Shown: piece after piece, positions 52,094-60,769 of the stretch
Position numbering within the stretch: the stretch's first letter is position 1
Layout of the letters: each line of letters opens with the position of its first letter
The notes under the pieces: model-generated
What the model saw: the letters and a program-made list of their open reading frames with translations, nothing else
Databases searched by the model: none
Told to the model about the DNA's origin: nothing
Program-made: the position numbers and the translations under genes
Origin: Labilithrix sp.
Lineage (GTDB): Bacteria > Myxococcota_A > Polyangia > Polyangiales > Polyangiaceae
Length of the DNA stretch: 64,000 nt
NCBI GenBank assembly: GCA_019637155.1
Contig: JAHBWE010000001.1
Coordinates: 620,001-684,000, forward strand
Direction of reading: 5' to 3'

Positions 52094-52570
52094 CTACGGT
52101 GACGGCGCCGCGGCGGCGGCGCGATAGTCGTCCGCGGTCACCCACGTCATGCGGCCGAAGCCGCCGACCCAGCGCAGCGCCTCCGGCTCGAGGCGGTAGA
52201 ACGCGAAGTCCGCGAAGTCCACGTACGCCGTCGCGTTCGGATGGCGGGCGAGGAAGAGCGCGCGGGTGTCGTCGCGCTCGGCGGCGGGGACGGGCTCGCA
52301 GCGGCCGAGGACCGTGACGCGTCCGGCCGCGAGCGGATCGTCACCGGCGGGGACCTCCGAGCAGAAGAGGAGCGAGGCCTCCGCGCGCGCGAGGAGGTTC
52401 TGCGTGTGCTCGGCGAGCTTCGAGAGGAGGAGGAGCGGGCGTCCTCGCGCGTCGGCCGCGACGGCGACGAGCGATCCGAACGGGTACCCCGCCGGATCGC
52501 GCGCGAGGGTGGCGAGCGTCGCGCACTGCGCGGAGCGGACGAGATCGAGCGAGCGCGCGGCGGGCGTCAT
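52094..52570 (-). CDS. HugZ-like pyridoxamine oxidase-fold protein
   Basis: The 158-residue protein has the split-barrel FMN/heme-binding fold of the HugZ/pyridoxamine 5-prime-phosphate oxidase superfamily: ARSLDLVRSAQCATLATLARDPAGYPFGSLV, LLLLSKLAEHTQNLLA, ASLLFCSEV, VTVLGRCEPV and FARHPNATAYVDFADFAFYRLEPEALRWVGGFGRMTWV. The final GGFGRMTWV is characteristic of HugZ-type proteins that bind and degrade heme. It lies 12 bp upstream of the cyclase gene on the same strand and is the likely first gene of that operon. No heme-uptake genes are nearby. Confidence 0.85.
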   Translation of the reverse strand: MTPAARSLDLVRSAQCATLATLARDPAGYPFGSLVAVAADARGRPLLLLSKLAEHTQNLLARAEASLLFCSEVPAGDDPLAAGRVTVLGRCEPVPAAERDDTRALFLARHPNATAYVDFADFAFYRLEPEALRWVGGFGRMTWVTADDYRAAAAAPSP

Positions 52571-52712
52571 GGCGTCTGCTTAGCAACGGAAGGACCTCGT
52601 CGTCATGAGCTACGAGTCGATGGCGGGCCGAGGCCCACCTGTCCCCACGCATCTGCAGCGGCGCGTTTCGCGTGTCTTGGCGCGGTCGGGCCTTCCATGC
52701 ACCATTCGGCTC

Positions 52713-53504
52713 ATGATCATCGTCTACGGGACGCGGTTCTGGGGACATGCGGACGCCGTCGAAGGCGTCGGCCACGTGGCGTGCAGGTTCGTCCACATCA
52801 TGTTCGTGCCGCTCGTTCCGATCGAGACGATGTTCCTCCTCGGCGACGACCGCGGCGTGAAGCTCCCGTTCAGCTTCAAGGCCGCGGTCAGCGGCTGGCT
52901 CCGCGGCGGCGCGCTCATGTCCGCGATCGGGTCGACGATCGGCGCGATCGCGGCGTTCGCCGACGGCGAGGTCATCGGCGGCGTCGCGGCCGCCGTCGTC
53001 GCCGGCCTCTCCGTCGGGGCGTTCCCGCTCTTCGGGAAGATCTTCGGCAGCTGCTCCGCGCAGCGTCGCGCCGAGCTCATGGCCACCCTCGGCATCGACG
53101 ACCACGCGGGCGCGAGCCCGCAGACGGCGTACCAGGTCCCGCAACAGCCGCAGCCGCAAATGGGATATGGCCCGCCGCAGCCACAAATGGGATATGGCCA
53201 ACCGCAGCCCGCAGGCATGATGCAGCCCGCCGGCGGCTTCGGCCAGCCCGCGTACGGCGCACCTCCGCAACCGGCATACGGTGCGCCTCCGCAGCACGCG
53301 TACGGTGCGCCTCCGCAACCCGGGTACGGTGCGCCTCCGCAGCCGCATGGCTTCGGGCCGCCGCCGGCGCAGCACCCGCAGCAGCCGGCGTTCGGGCCCG
53401 GCCCCGCTCCGGGGTACGGCGCGCCGCCGGCGTTCGGGCCCGGCCCCGCTCCGGGGTACGGCGCGCCGCCGGCGTACAACCCGCCGGGGCCGCCGCGTCG
53501 CTGA
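52713..53504 (+). CDS. Membrane protein with Gly/Pro/Tyr-rich tail
   Basis: The 263-residue protein starts MIIVYGTRFWGHADAVEGVGH, a short beta unit, then FVPLVPIETMFLLGDDRG, and a hydrophobic pair of segments (MSAIGSTIGAIAAFA, IGGVAAAVVAGLSVGAFPLF). The last 120 residues are low-complexity PQPxYGAPP-type repeats containing two exact 42-bp tandem copies. The first part resembles zinc-ribbon-less relatives of a conserved myxobacterial small-domain family, and the function is unknown. The start was set at the ATG opening the conserved MIIVYGTRF segment rather than the longer frame from 52605. Confidence 0.75.
   Translation: MIIVYGTRFWGHADAVEGVGHVACRFVHIMFVPLVPIETMFLLGDDRGVKLPFSFKAAVSGWLRGGALMSAIGSTIGAIAAFADGEVIGGVAAAVVAGLSVGAFPLFGKIFGSCSAQRRAELMATLGIDDHAGASPQTAYQVPQQPQPQMGYGPPQPQMGYGQPQPAGMMQPAGGFGQPAYGAPPQPAYGAPPQHAYGAPPQPGYGAPPQPHGFGPPPAQHPQQPAFGPGPAPGYGAPPAFGPGPAPGYGAPPAYNPPGPPRR
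53388..53471 (+). repeat. Two 42-bp tandem copies in the Pro-rich tail
   Basis: Positions 53388-53429 and 53430-53471 are an exact 42-bp tandem duplication encoding AFGPGPAPGYGAPP twice. Shorter related units lie upstream at 53260-53340. They extend the disordered tail in steps of 14 residues and should be variable between strains. Confidence 0.85.
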
Positions 53505-53633
53505 GGTCCGCGGACGGCGCGCTTTCCGCCTGCGTCGTGCCTGATGGAGCCGGGCGGATCCCATTCGCGGGCGAACGATTCTCGTGGAGGCGCATCGGTT
53601 TCATTCTCGGCGCCGCCAAGTAGTCTTTCCTCC

Positions 53634-54209
53634 GTGGGCTACGATCTCCTCGGCGGCCTCTTCTTCGCCGCGCTGACGCCGCTCGTCATCCTCGGCTTCG
53701 TGGTCTTCTGGATCATGACGAGCCGCGAGCGACGTCACGTCGAGGACACGTGGGAGACGTTCGCCGCGCGCCGCGTCCGCGAGTACGTCCCCGCGCGCGG
53801 CGAGTGGCCGAACCGGAGCTCGCCCGGCGTTCGCTGGACGCACGACGACGTCGTCTACGAGCTCACCGCCCTCGGCGTCGAAGCGAACGCGCGCACGCGC
53901 CTCGGCGCGCGGCCGCGCGGGCGCATCCTCGGCAGCTTCGTCCTCCGCCCCGCCGCGACCCCCGACGTCAGCGAGCAGCCCGCCGGCCTCTCCACCCGCG
54001 TCCTCGACGACGCCACGCGCCGCGCGTTCCTCGGCTTCCGCCAGCGCGACGACGTCGTACTTGCCTATCGGCGCGGCCGCGTGACGCTCGAATGGCCGGG
54101 GCGCGAATGCAACGACGCGCGCATCGACGAGGCGGAGCGCGTCGTCACCGCCGTCGTCCACGCGGTCGAGGCGGCCTTCCGCGACGCCGGCCGCCGAATG
54201 GCGAGCTGA
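53634..54209 (+). CDS. Single-pass membrane protein of unknown function
   Basis: The 191-residue protein starts at GTG 53634, giving an N-terminal membrane anchor (LLGGLFFAALTPLVILGFVVFWIM) followed by a basic stop-transfer (SRERRH). The soluble part (residues about 40-190) alternates strands and helices (VVYELTALGVEANARTRL, RILGSFVLRP, VVLAYRRGRVTLEWPGREC, RIDEAERVVTAVVHAVE). No motif is recognised. The longer frame from 53544 adds only Ser/Gly/Arg-rich sequence and was rejected. Confidence 0.7.
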   Translation: MGYDLLGGLFFAALTPLVILGFVVFWIMTSRERRHVEDTWETFAARRVREYVPARGEWPNRSSPGVRWTHDDVVYELTALGVEANARTRLGARPRGRILGSFVLRPAATPDVSEQPAGLSTRVLDDATRRAFLGFRQRDDVVLAYRRGRVTLEWPGRECNDARIDEAERVVTAVVHAVEAAFRDAGRRMAS

Positions 54210-54241
54210 AATACCGAGTTACGAAAATGCGAATTGCGGAA

Positions 54242-55114
54242 TTATGAATTGCGCCGGGCGATCAGCGCGACGCCCGCGATGCTGACGCCGGCGGCGGCGA
54301 GGACGGTGAGGCCGAGCGGCTCGCCGCCGACGAAGCGCCCGAGGAGCACCGCCACGAGCGGGTTCACGTAGGCATACGACGTCGCGAGCGCGGGGCGCGC
54401 GTGGCGGAGGAGCCAGGTATAGGCCGTGAACGCGACGATCGATCCGAAGAGCGCGAGGTACGCGATCGCGCCGAGCGAGCGCAACGAAGGCACCTGCGTG
54501 AACCGCTCCCCCGTGACGATCGCGAGCACGATCATCGCCGCGCCGCCGCAGATCATCTGCGCCGCCGTCGCCATCCCGCCTCGCGGGAGCGGCAGGCGCT
54601 TGCCCCAGACCGAGCCGAACGCCCACGTGATCGGCGCGAGGAGGCAGACGAGGCCGCGGCGATCGAATGCGAGATCGCCGCCGAGGTTCAAGATGACGAC
54701 GCCGGCGAAGCCGAGCGCGAGGCCGATCCACTCGCGGCGGCCTTGCGCGTCGCCGAAGAGCCGCCCGAACACGGCCGCCCAGAGCGGCATCGAGGCGACG
54801 ATGACCGCCGCGACGCCCGAGGAGACCGACTGCTCCGCGACGGCGACCGCGCCGTTCCCGAACGTGAGGAGGAGCACGCCGACCTTCGCCGCGGCGCCCC
54901 ACTCCGCGCGCGTCGGCGCCTTCATCCCGCGCAGGCGGAGGAACGCGTACATCGCGGAGCCGGCGAGGAGGAAGCGCGGGCCGGCCATGAGGAACGGCGG
55001 CACGGTCTCGATCGCGATCCGCATCGCGAGGTACGTCGAGCCCCATACGACGTAGACCGCGAACAGCGCAAGCGCGAGCATCGCTCCACTCGGTCGCTCT
55101 TCGCGCGGCTGCAC
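54242..55114 (-). CDS. EamA/DMT family transporter
   Basis: The 290-residue protein has ten hydrophobic segments in two EamA halves (LALALFAVYVVWGSTYLAMRIAIETVPP, PRFLLAGSAMYAFLRL, VIVASMPLWAAVFGRLF, IGLALGFAGVVILNLGGDLA, LAPITWAFGSVWGKRL, SLGAIAYLALFGSIVAFTAYTWLLRHA, YVNPLVAVLLGRFVGGEPLG). It is closest in layout to the YedA-type drug/metabolite exporters. GTG at 55114 (MQPREERPSGAML) was preferred; ATG 55081 is the alternative. The longer frame to 55411 collides with the divergent gene at 55155. Confidence 0.9.
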   Translation of the reverse strand: MQPREERPSGAMLALALFAVYVVWGSTYLAMRIAIETVPPFLMAGPRFLLAGSAMYAFLRLRGMKAPTRAEWGAAAKVGVLLLTFGNGAVAVAEQSVSSGVAAVIVASMPLWAAVFGRLFGDAQGRREWIGLALGFAGVVILNLGGDLAFDRRGLVCLLAPITWAFGSVWGKRLPLPRGGMATAAQMICGGAAMIVLAIVTGERFTQVPSLRSLGAIAYLALFGSIVAFTAYTWLLRHARPALATSYAYVNPLVAVLLGRFVGGEPLGLTVLAAAGVSIAGVALIARRNS

Positions 55115-55154
55115 GGCACCCTCATACCGCGGTTCTTCGGCGTAGACTGCATCC

Positions 55155-57413
55155 GTGAAGATCCGCGCGCTCGCGTTCGTGTCCTTTGTCGTCCTCGGAG
55201 CCTGCGGGAAGCCGCCGGCCCCTCCGCCCCGCCCGCCGGCGCCGGTCGCGCCTCCCGCGCCGGTCTCGCCGCTCGTCGCGCTCGCGAACGACATCGAGCC
55301 GAAGGAGGCGAACCCGCTCGAGCCGCAGATGCCGCTCGAGCTGCGCGTCGCGCTCCCGCCGAAAGAGGAGGCGCTCTCGTCGGCGGAGCTCTTGCGCCGC
55401 GCAGAGGACAAGGTGCCTCCGCCGTCGCAGGCGTCGCGGGACGACTACGCGACGACGGTGACGAACACGCTCCTCGCGATCGCCCTCGCGGAGCGCGCGG
55501 CGGCGGGGGAGCCGCCCGCCTCGATCGAGGCGAGCGCGTTCCTCGTCGAGCAGCTCTGGCGGCTCGCGGCCCGGCAAGGGGTCGCCGCGATGCTGCGCTC
55601 GTCCGCGGCCTCGCTCGAGAACGCCGAGGCGCAGAAGGTGGCCGCGATGCTCAAGGGCTACGAGGCGCTCGCTCCGCAGCTCATGACGCACGCGATGCTC
55701 CACGCCGCGCGCGTGCTCCGCGCCGGCGCGCCGCGGCCCGCCGTCGTCGCGGTGCTGTGGCAGCTCCTCCGCAACGCCGACGAGGCCAGCAGCTTCGAGA
55801 GCATGATCGCGGAGTACCGCCGCTTGAAGCCGGTGCTCGACGCGGAGGACCTCACGCGGATCGCGGAGCTCCACGCCCAGAACGGCGCGCGCGCGACGTT
55901 CGACGCCGACGTCGCCGCCGCGCGCGCCGCGATCGAGAAGGTGGACGGCGCCAAGCGTCCGCTCCTCGCCCGCGTCGCGCGGGCGGAGCGGAAGCGCGCG
56001 GCGGTGGAGCGGCTGGCGACGCTCCGCGGCGACGACGTCGCGACGCGCCTCGAGCGCTACACGCTCCTCGACGACCTCGCGCGCACGAAGGACGCCGACG
56101 CGGAGCTCGACGCGCTCGAGCGCGCGGCGCCTGGCGACGGACGCGTCCGCGCGCGGCTCGCTCATCGCGCGTTCCGCCGCGGCTTCGTGACGAAGGGCCT
56201 GATCGAGGCGGCGAGCGACGGTCATGCCGTCCTCAAGGCGGTGCCGATCACGGCGCCTTCGCTCGACGACGCGCAGCTCGATCTCGCGTTCGCGGGCATG
56301 GAGATCGCGACCGCGACCGCGAAGCTGAGCGAGAGCTCGAAGCCGAGCGAGCTCGTCGCGGCGATGGCGCCGGTCGACGCGTCGCTCGAGCGGTTCGCCA
56401 AGCTCGACGCCGACAGCGCGGCCGGCGTCGTTCACGCCGCGAACCGCGTCCGCGATCTCCTCTCCCTCACGGAGAAGGAGCGCGCGAAGAAGATGGACCG
56501 CGTCATGCGCGACGGAGCGACGGAGATCGCCGCGCTGCGCAAGCGGCTGCCGGCCAACGTCGATCTGATGCGCATCGCGCTCGTGTACGCCGCGCGCCAT
56601 CCCGAGCCCGCGCGCGGCCTCGCGCTCGCGCTCGACGACGCCGGGTACGGCTCGCCGCCGCGCGACGTCGACGTCGCGCTCGAGCGCGTCGGCACGGTGC
56701 TCACGTTGATGGCCGACGCCAACGACACGAAGGCGCTGCCGTCCATGCGCGCCGCGCTCGACGCGATCCCGCCCGACACCGACGAAGATCGCGAGGGGCT
56801 CCGCCAGTCGCTCCTCGCCGACGTCGCGATGTTCGAGGCGCTGGGGAACAAGGGCGCGTCGTGGAACGAGGTCGCGCGTCTCTACGAGCGGGCGGAGACG
56901 ATGCTCTCGTCGCAGCGCGCGCGACTCCGCAACAACCGCGCCTACGCGTTGCGGCGCGCGGGACAGGACGCGCTGACGCTGTGGGACGGCGCGGCCGAGG
57001 GCGGCGCGGCGGGGGAGCCGCACGTCATCGCCTGGCTCAACGTGAGCCTCGCGCGCGGCGCGACCTTCGCGGACCTCCGCCCGCACGCCGTGCCCGCCGC
57101 GGCGCAGGCGATGGAGCAGGGGATGAAGGAGACCGCGATCTTCCTCTATCGCTGGCTCGCCGAGAACGAGCCCAACGCCGCCGCGGCGAAGGATTGGGCG
57201 CAGAAGGTGCTCGCGCTCGACGGCGAGCGTCCGCCGCAGGAGTTCGCTCCCGGTTTCCCGCTGCGATGCCAGAACGACAACCAGATCGGTCTCGGGCTCA
57301 GCACGACCGCGCTCGGCTACGTCTTCACCGCGCGCGCGGTGTGCCGCCTCTGGCTCAGCGACGCCAGGTTCGCGACGCGCCGACGCCTCGACACGCTGGC
57401 GGGGAAGAAGTAG
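55155..57413 (+). CDS. Large helical lipoprotein of unknown function
   Basis: This 752-residue lipoprotein (MKIRALAFVSFVVLGAC) has a proline-rich spacer (PPAPPPRPPAPVAPPAPV), then an almost entirely helical body that reads as TPR/SEL1-like or HEAT-like repeats (LWQLLRNADEASSFESMIAEYRR, LARVARAERKRAAVERLATLRG, RLRNNRAYALRRAGQDALTLW). The C-terminal 50 residues carry two cysteines (LRCQNDNQ, AVCRLW). No enzymatic motif is seen. A scaffold or folding role at the outer membrane is plausible but unproved. It is divergent from the EamA gene with a gap of 40 bp. Confidence 0.78.
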   Translation: MKIRALAFVSFVVLGACGKPPAPPPRPPAPVAPPAPVSPLVALANDIEPKEANPLEPQMPLELRVALPPKEEALSSAELLRRAEDKVPPPSQASRDDYATTVTNTLLAIALAERAAAGEPPASIEASAFLVEQLWRLAARQGVAAMLRSSAASLENAEAQKVAAMLKGYEALAPQLMTHAMLHAARVLRAGAPRPAVVAVLWQLLRNADEASSFESMIAEYRRLKPVLDAEDLTRIAELHAQNGARATFDADVAAARAAIEKVDGAKRPLLARVARAERKRAAVERLATLRGDDVATRLERYTLLDDLARTKDADAELDALERAAPGDGRVRARLAHRAFRRGFVTKGLIEAASDGHAVLKAVPITAPSLDDAQLDLAFAGMEIATATAKLSESSKPSELVAAMAPVDASLERFAKLDADSAAGVVHAANRVRDLLSLTEKERAKKMDRVMRDGATEIAALRKRLPANVDLMRIALVYAARHPEPARGLALALDDAGYGSPPRDVDVALERVGTVLTLMADANDTKALPSMRAALDAIPPDTDEDREGLRQSLLADVAMFEALGNKGASWNEVARLYERAETMLSSQRARLRNNRAYALRRAGQDALTLWDGAAEGGAAGEPHVIAWLNVSLARGATFADLRPHAVPAAAQAMEQGMKETAIFLYRWLAENEPNAAAAKDWAQKVLALDGERPPQEFAPGFPLRCQNDNQIGLGLSTTALGYVFTARAVCRLWLSDARFATRRRLDTLAGKK

Positions 57414-57422
57414 CCGCGCGGC

Positions 57423-58253
57423 TCAGCGGGTCTGCGCGCGCCAGGGCGAGAAGTCGCCCGGCTTCGGCGCGCGCGCGTCGATCTCGAGCCAGCGGAGCAT
57501 GATCGGACGCGCGACGCTCCCCGCCGGCGTCTTCCGCATCACCTTGCGGACCGCCTCCGCGCCGTCGCGATCGCCGCCCGCCTCGAGGCCGACGACGACG
57601 AGGTAGAGGTCCTCGATGTCGTCGTTCTTGGTCGCGTCGACGCGGCGGGCCGCGGCGAGCGCTTCGTCCTTCTTGCCGTCGAGCGCGGCGAAGTAGGCGT
57701 CGAGGATCGCGATCGAGTCCGGGTACCCGATCGGCCGGTACTCGGCGAGCGCCGCCTCCGCGTATTGCACGAGCGCCGTCTTCGTCGATCCGCTGCGCGA
57801 CTCGGCGAGCATGCGCGTCAGGTAGGCGCGATGCCAGCGGTCCTTCTGGAGCGCGAGCTCGGCGCGGCCCTCCGGGTCCCACGTGCCACGCGCGGCGCAG
57901 AGCGTCGCCTGATCGTTCTCCGCGAGCGCGGCGGCGGGATCGCCCTGCGCGACGCGGATCATCATCATCGCGTTGTGAGCCCAGAACTCGTCGGGGAGCT
58001 CGGGGTGCTTCGCGAGCGCCGGCATGATCGACACGATCGCGCTCGCGGCGCTCTCGAAGTCCCCCGCCTCCGCGAACCGCGCGGCGCGCGCGCGTGCCTC
58101 GACGTGCACGCGGTGCGGATCGTCACGCGGCGGCGCGGGCGCGGGCGCGGCGGGGCGTTGTGGCGGCGCGGGGCGTGGCGGCGGCGGCGCGGCTTGGGCG
58201 TGCGTGCAGGCCGCGAGGAAGGCGAGGGAGAGGACCGCGACGCGTCTCGTCAT
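57423..58253 (-). CDS. TPR-like lipoprotein, third gene of a coupled cassette
   Basis: The 276-residue product has the signal MTRRVAVLSLAFLAAC and a Pro/Ala spacer (PPPPRPAPPQRPAAPAPAP), then helical repeat units (RAARFAEAGDFESAASAIVSIM, RAELALQKDRWHRAYLTRMLAES, EALAAARRVDATKNDDIEDLYL). It is probably a periplasmic TPR-type adaptor. The ATG overlaps the stop of the upstream zinc-ribbon gene (TGATG, one base), so it is translated as part of the cassette 60516-57423. The substrate or partner is unknown. Confidence 0.75.
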   Translation of the reverse strand: MTRRVAVLSLAFLAACTHAQAAPPPPRPAPPQRPAAPAPAPPRDDPHRVHVEARARAARFAEAGDFESAASAIVSIMPALAKHPELPDEFWAHNAMMMIRVAQGDPAAALAENDQATLCAARGTWDPEGRAELALQKDRWHRAYLTRMLAESRSGSTKTALVQYAEAALAEYRPIGYPDSIAILDAYFAALDGKKDEALAAARRVDATKNDDIEDLYLVVVGLEAGGDRDGAEAVRKVMRKTPAGSVARPIMLRWLEIDARAPKPGDFSPWRAQTR

Positions 58254-59056
58254 CACCGCTTCGGCTTCGGGGCGGGCCTCGCGACGGGCTTCGCGGCCTT
58301 TGCGGCGGGGGGGCTCGGCGTCGGGGCGGGCGTCGGCGTCGTGGGCGCCGCCGGCGTGGCGGCGGGCGGCGTCGGCGCGGAGACCTTCGCGTTCGCGGAC
58401 TTCTTCACCTCGCCCGACGCGGTGACGTTGCCGGAGATGTTCACGCGCGCGTTGCCGCTCGCCTCGGCGAGGAAGGCGGTGCCCGTGATCGTTCCGTTGA
58501 TGATGATGACCTCGGCGTTGCCGCCGGCCTCGATCGCGGTGGGCGCGGTGATGGTGCAGTTCGTACAACGAACTTGGCAATTGCCGCCCGCCGAAATGGC
58601 CACTCCGGCGTTGAAGTTGGCAGTCACGCCGCTCACCGAGATCTTCTCGTTGCCGCTGCAGTGGAGCGGCTCGGACCCGTCCCACACGAGGCTCGAGAGC
58701 ACCGTGCTGTGCTTCGTGCAGCGCATGATCGCGGCGCCGCTTCCGCCGAGGCTCACGACGAGGACGACGATCAGCCAGACGATCCACGACATGCTCCGCG
58801 CCGCGGCCGCGTGCGCGACGGCGGAGTGGTACTGCTGCTGGTACTGATGGTGCGGGTGATGATCGTCGTCGTCGTCGTCGTGGCCGTGATGACCCATGAC
58901 GATGTAGATCGGTCCCGTCGTCGGCGGTTGCGGTTGCGGCGCGGCGGCCTGTCCCTGCATCGACGTCTGCCGGCAGTACTGGCACGTGTACGAAAATTGA
59001 CCGGGCGGGGGGACGAACCCCGGCGGAGGCGGCGCGCCGCAGTGGGGACAATTCAT
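58253..59056 (-). CDS. Zinc-ribbon membrane protein with beta-solenoid exterior
   Basis: The 267-residue protein starts with a zinc ribbon, CPHCG and CQYCR about 20 residues apart. An Asp/His stretch (GHHGHDDDDDDHHPHHQY) follows, then a single transmembrane segment (SWIVWLIVVLVVSLGGSGAAI). The exterior part has repeated short strands with Gly/Asn/Ala steps (NEKISVSGVTANFNAGVAI, NCQVRCTNCTITAPTAIEAGG, NAEVIIINGTITGTAF), like a beta-helix, and a Pro/Thr/Ala-rich tail. The His/Asp stretch may bind metal. It lies two bases before the stop of the upstream 60516 gene, overlapping the next by one. Confidence 0.78.
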   Translation of the reverse strand: MNCPHCGAPPPPGFVPPPGQFSYTCQYCRQTSMQGQAAAPQPQPPTTGPIYIVMGHHGHDDDDDDHHPHHQYQQQYHSAVAHAAAARSMSWIVWLIVVLVVSLGGSGAAIMRCTKHSTVLSSLVWDGSEPLHCSGNEKISVSGVTANFNAGVAISAGGNCQVRCTNCTITAPTAIEAGGNAEVIIINGTITGTAFLAEASGNARVNISGNVTASGEVKKSANAKVSAPTPPAATPAAPTTPTPAPTPSPPAAKAAKPVARPAPKPKR

Positions 59057-59058
59057 CG

Positions 59059-60516
59059 TTACTTCTTCTTCTTCTTTTTCCCGGCCTTGGCCTTCGGTGC
59101 CGCGACGGGCGCGGGCGCTTCGGCCGCGGGCTCCTCGGCCTTGTCCGCCGCCTTCTCGACCGGCTTCTCTTCCTGTTTCTCGGGCGTCTTCGCGGCGACC
59201 GCCGCGGGCGCGGACGCCTGAGCCGCGGCGCTCGCGACGGCCTTCTCGTGCTTGGCGCTGTTCAGCATCGCGCGGCCCCTCGACACCGCGATGCCTCCGA
59301 CGACGAGCACGATGACGATCGGCGCGATGATCCATTTCGGGAATCCGCCGCCCATCTTCGGGAGCCCCGGCATCGCCGACATCCCCGGCATCGACGGGAA
59401 GCCGACGGGGCCGGAGCCGCCCGGCGAGCTCTGCATGCCGCCCCAGCCGCCCGGCGCCTGCGCGGGGGCAGGCGCCCCGAACGGGGAGGGGACCTCGCCG
59501 CCGCCGCCGGAGCTCCAGTCCTCGTTCATGTAATCGCGCATCGTGCCGATGAGCGATTGGTAATCCTGAATACGGGTTTGCAGCGTGATGCGCTCGGGCA
59601 CCGCCTGATTCTGAATCGGCGCGAACGCCGCCTGGAGCGAGGTGAGCTTCTCTTCGGCGCGGTTGAGGCAGCGGCCGATCGCGCCCCGGAAGTCGTCGTG
59701 GCGGACGCCGAGGTCCCAGAGCTTGCGCGCGCCGTCCTCGGCGTCGCTCGTCGTGTGCTCGTCGTGCTGCTCGATCATGTCGATGAGGATCGGCGTCACC
59801 GTCGCGATCGCGGCGGCCTTGTCGGGCACGTTGCCGAGGTCGGCCATGTGCGCGTAGTGCCGCGCGTACTTCCAGCGCTCGTTGCGGCTCGGCGACTGCA
59901 TCTTCTGGAGACACAGGTCGGGGGTGAGCTCCTCTTCGGGCTCGTCGACGACGTCGCGCGGCTTGTTCGCCTCCGCGAGGAAGCCCGCGGTCTGGTCCAC
60001 CATCTCTTGCTGAAACGAGGGGCCCGCGTACTTCTGGTAGAGTTGCCCGAACTGCATCGTGAGCTTGTGGGTCGTGTCCTGCCCCATCTTGGCGGACCAC
60101 GCGGCGTTGGCGCGCTGCCAGTGGGCGGCGTCCTGGAGGCCGAAGCCCTTCACGATCTGATCGACGTCCGCGCCCTGCCGGCTCACGGCGACCGTGATCT
60201 GCGCGTACTGGTCGAGGGTGATGCCCTCTTCCTTGTCCTGGCTCATGTCGCGCACGTCCCCGAAGTGCGCCTTCGCCGTGAGCTGCTGCAGCATCATGTG
60301 AAACTGCGCTTCTTGGCGTCCGGTCGGGTCGGCCTTGAAGCGGTCGTGCCACGCGTTGTGGGCCATCGACCAGGTGTGCTGGTTGAAGCCCTTGCCGCCG
60401 AGCCAGCGGTCGAACTCGACCATCCCTTGCTGCTCGCCGAACTGCGCGCGGAGCTCGCCGTGCTTGCTCATCGTCTCGGCGAGCATCTCCATCGTCATGC
60501 CGTAAATCGCGTCCAT
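59059..60516 (-). CDS. Membrane protein with N-terminal helical domain (DUF6620-like)
   Basis: The 485-residue protein starts at ATG 60516 (MDAIYGMTMEMLAETMSKHGE), preceded by GAGG eleven bases upstream, rather than at the longer frame's 60582. Its body is helical, with two conserved blocks of the type AQFGEQQGMVEFDRWLGGKGFNQHTWSMAHNAWHDRF and LQDAAHWQRANAAWSAKMGQD, likely duplicated. A Gly/Pro/Met linker leads to one membrane segment (WIIAPIVIVLVVGGIAVS) and an Ala/Pro/Lys tail ending in a lysine run. It resembles proteins annotated DUF6620, of unknown role, by recollection only. It is first of a three-gene coupled cassette. Confidence 0.75.
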   Translation of the reverse strand: MDAIYGMTMEMLAETMSKHGELRAQFGEQQGMVEFDRWLGGKGFNQHTWSMAHNAWHDRFKADPTGRQEAQFHMMLQQLTAKAHFGDVRDMSQDKEEGITLDQYAQITVAVSRQGADVDQIVKGFGLQDAAHWQRANAAWSAKMGQDTTHKLTMQFGQLYQKYAGPSFQQEMVDQTAGFLAEANKPRDVVDEPEEELTPDLCLQKMQSPSRNERWKYARHYAHMADLGNVPDKAAAIATVTPILIDMIEQHDEHTTSDAEDGARKLWDLGVRHDDFRGAIGRCLNRAEEKLTSLQAAFAPIQNQAVPERITLQTRIQDYQSLIGTMRDYMNEDWSSGGGGEVPSPFGAPAPAQAPGGWGGMQSSPGGSGPVGFPSMPGMSAMPGLPKMGGGFPKWIIAPIVIVLVVGGIAVSRGRAMLNSAKHEKAVASAAAQASAPAAVAAKTPEKQEEKPVEKAADKAEEPAAEAPAPVAAPKAKAGKKKKKK

Positions 60517-60769
60517 GCTGTTGCCTCGTGGGGGACGTTGCGCATCGTACATCGCGACCCCGTGCCCGTCGCTTCTCATCATCGCGAAGAAGACACGTGC
60601 CGGTGCTCACCTGTTGCACCGAAATCTCGAGGTCATGTCCGACACCCACCTCGAAGGACAAGCGGACACATTCGAGCCATCGGCGATCCAGGCGCGCGAC
60701 GCGAACGACGAGAACGCGTGATTTCCCGAGCGAGCGCGCGGCGGCACGCGACTTGTAACGAGTCACGAT

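Noticed and set aside
54401..57502. 1033-codon plus-strand frame
   Set aside because: It is antisense to the EamA gene and out of frame with the 55155 lipoprotein, and its product is arginine-rich low complexity.
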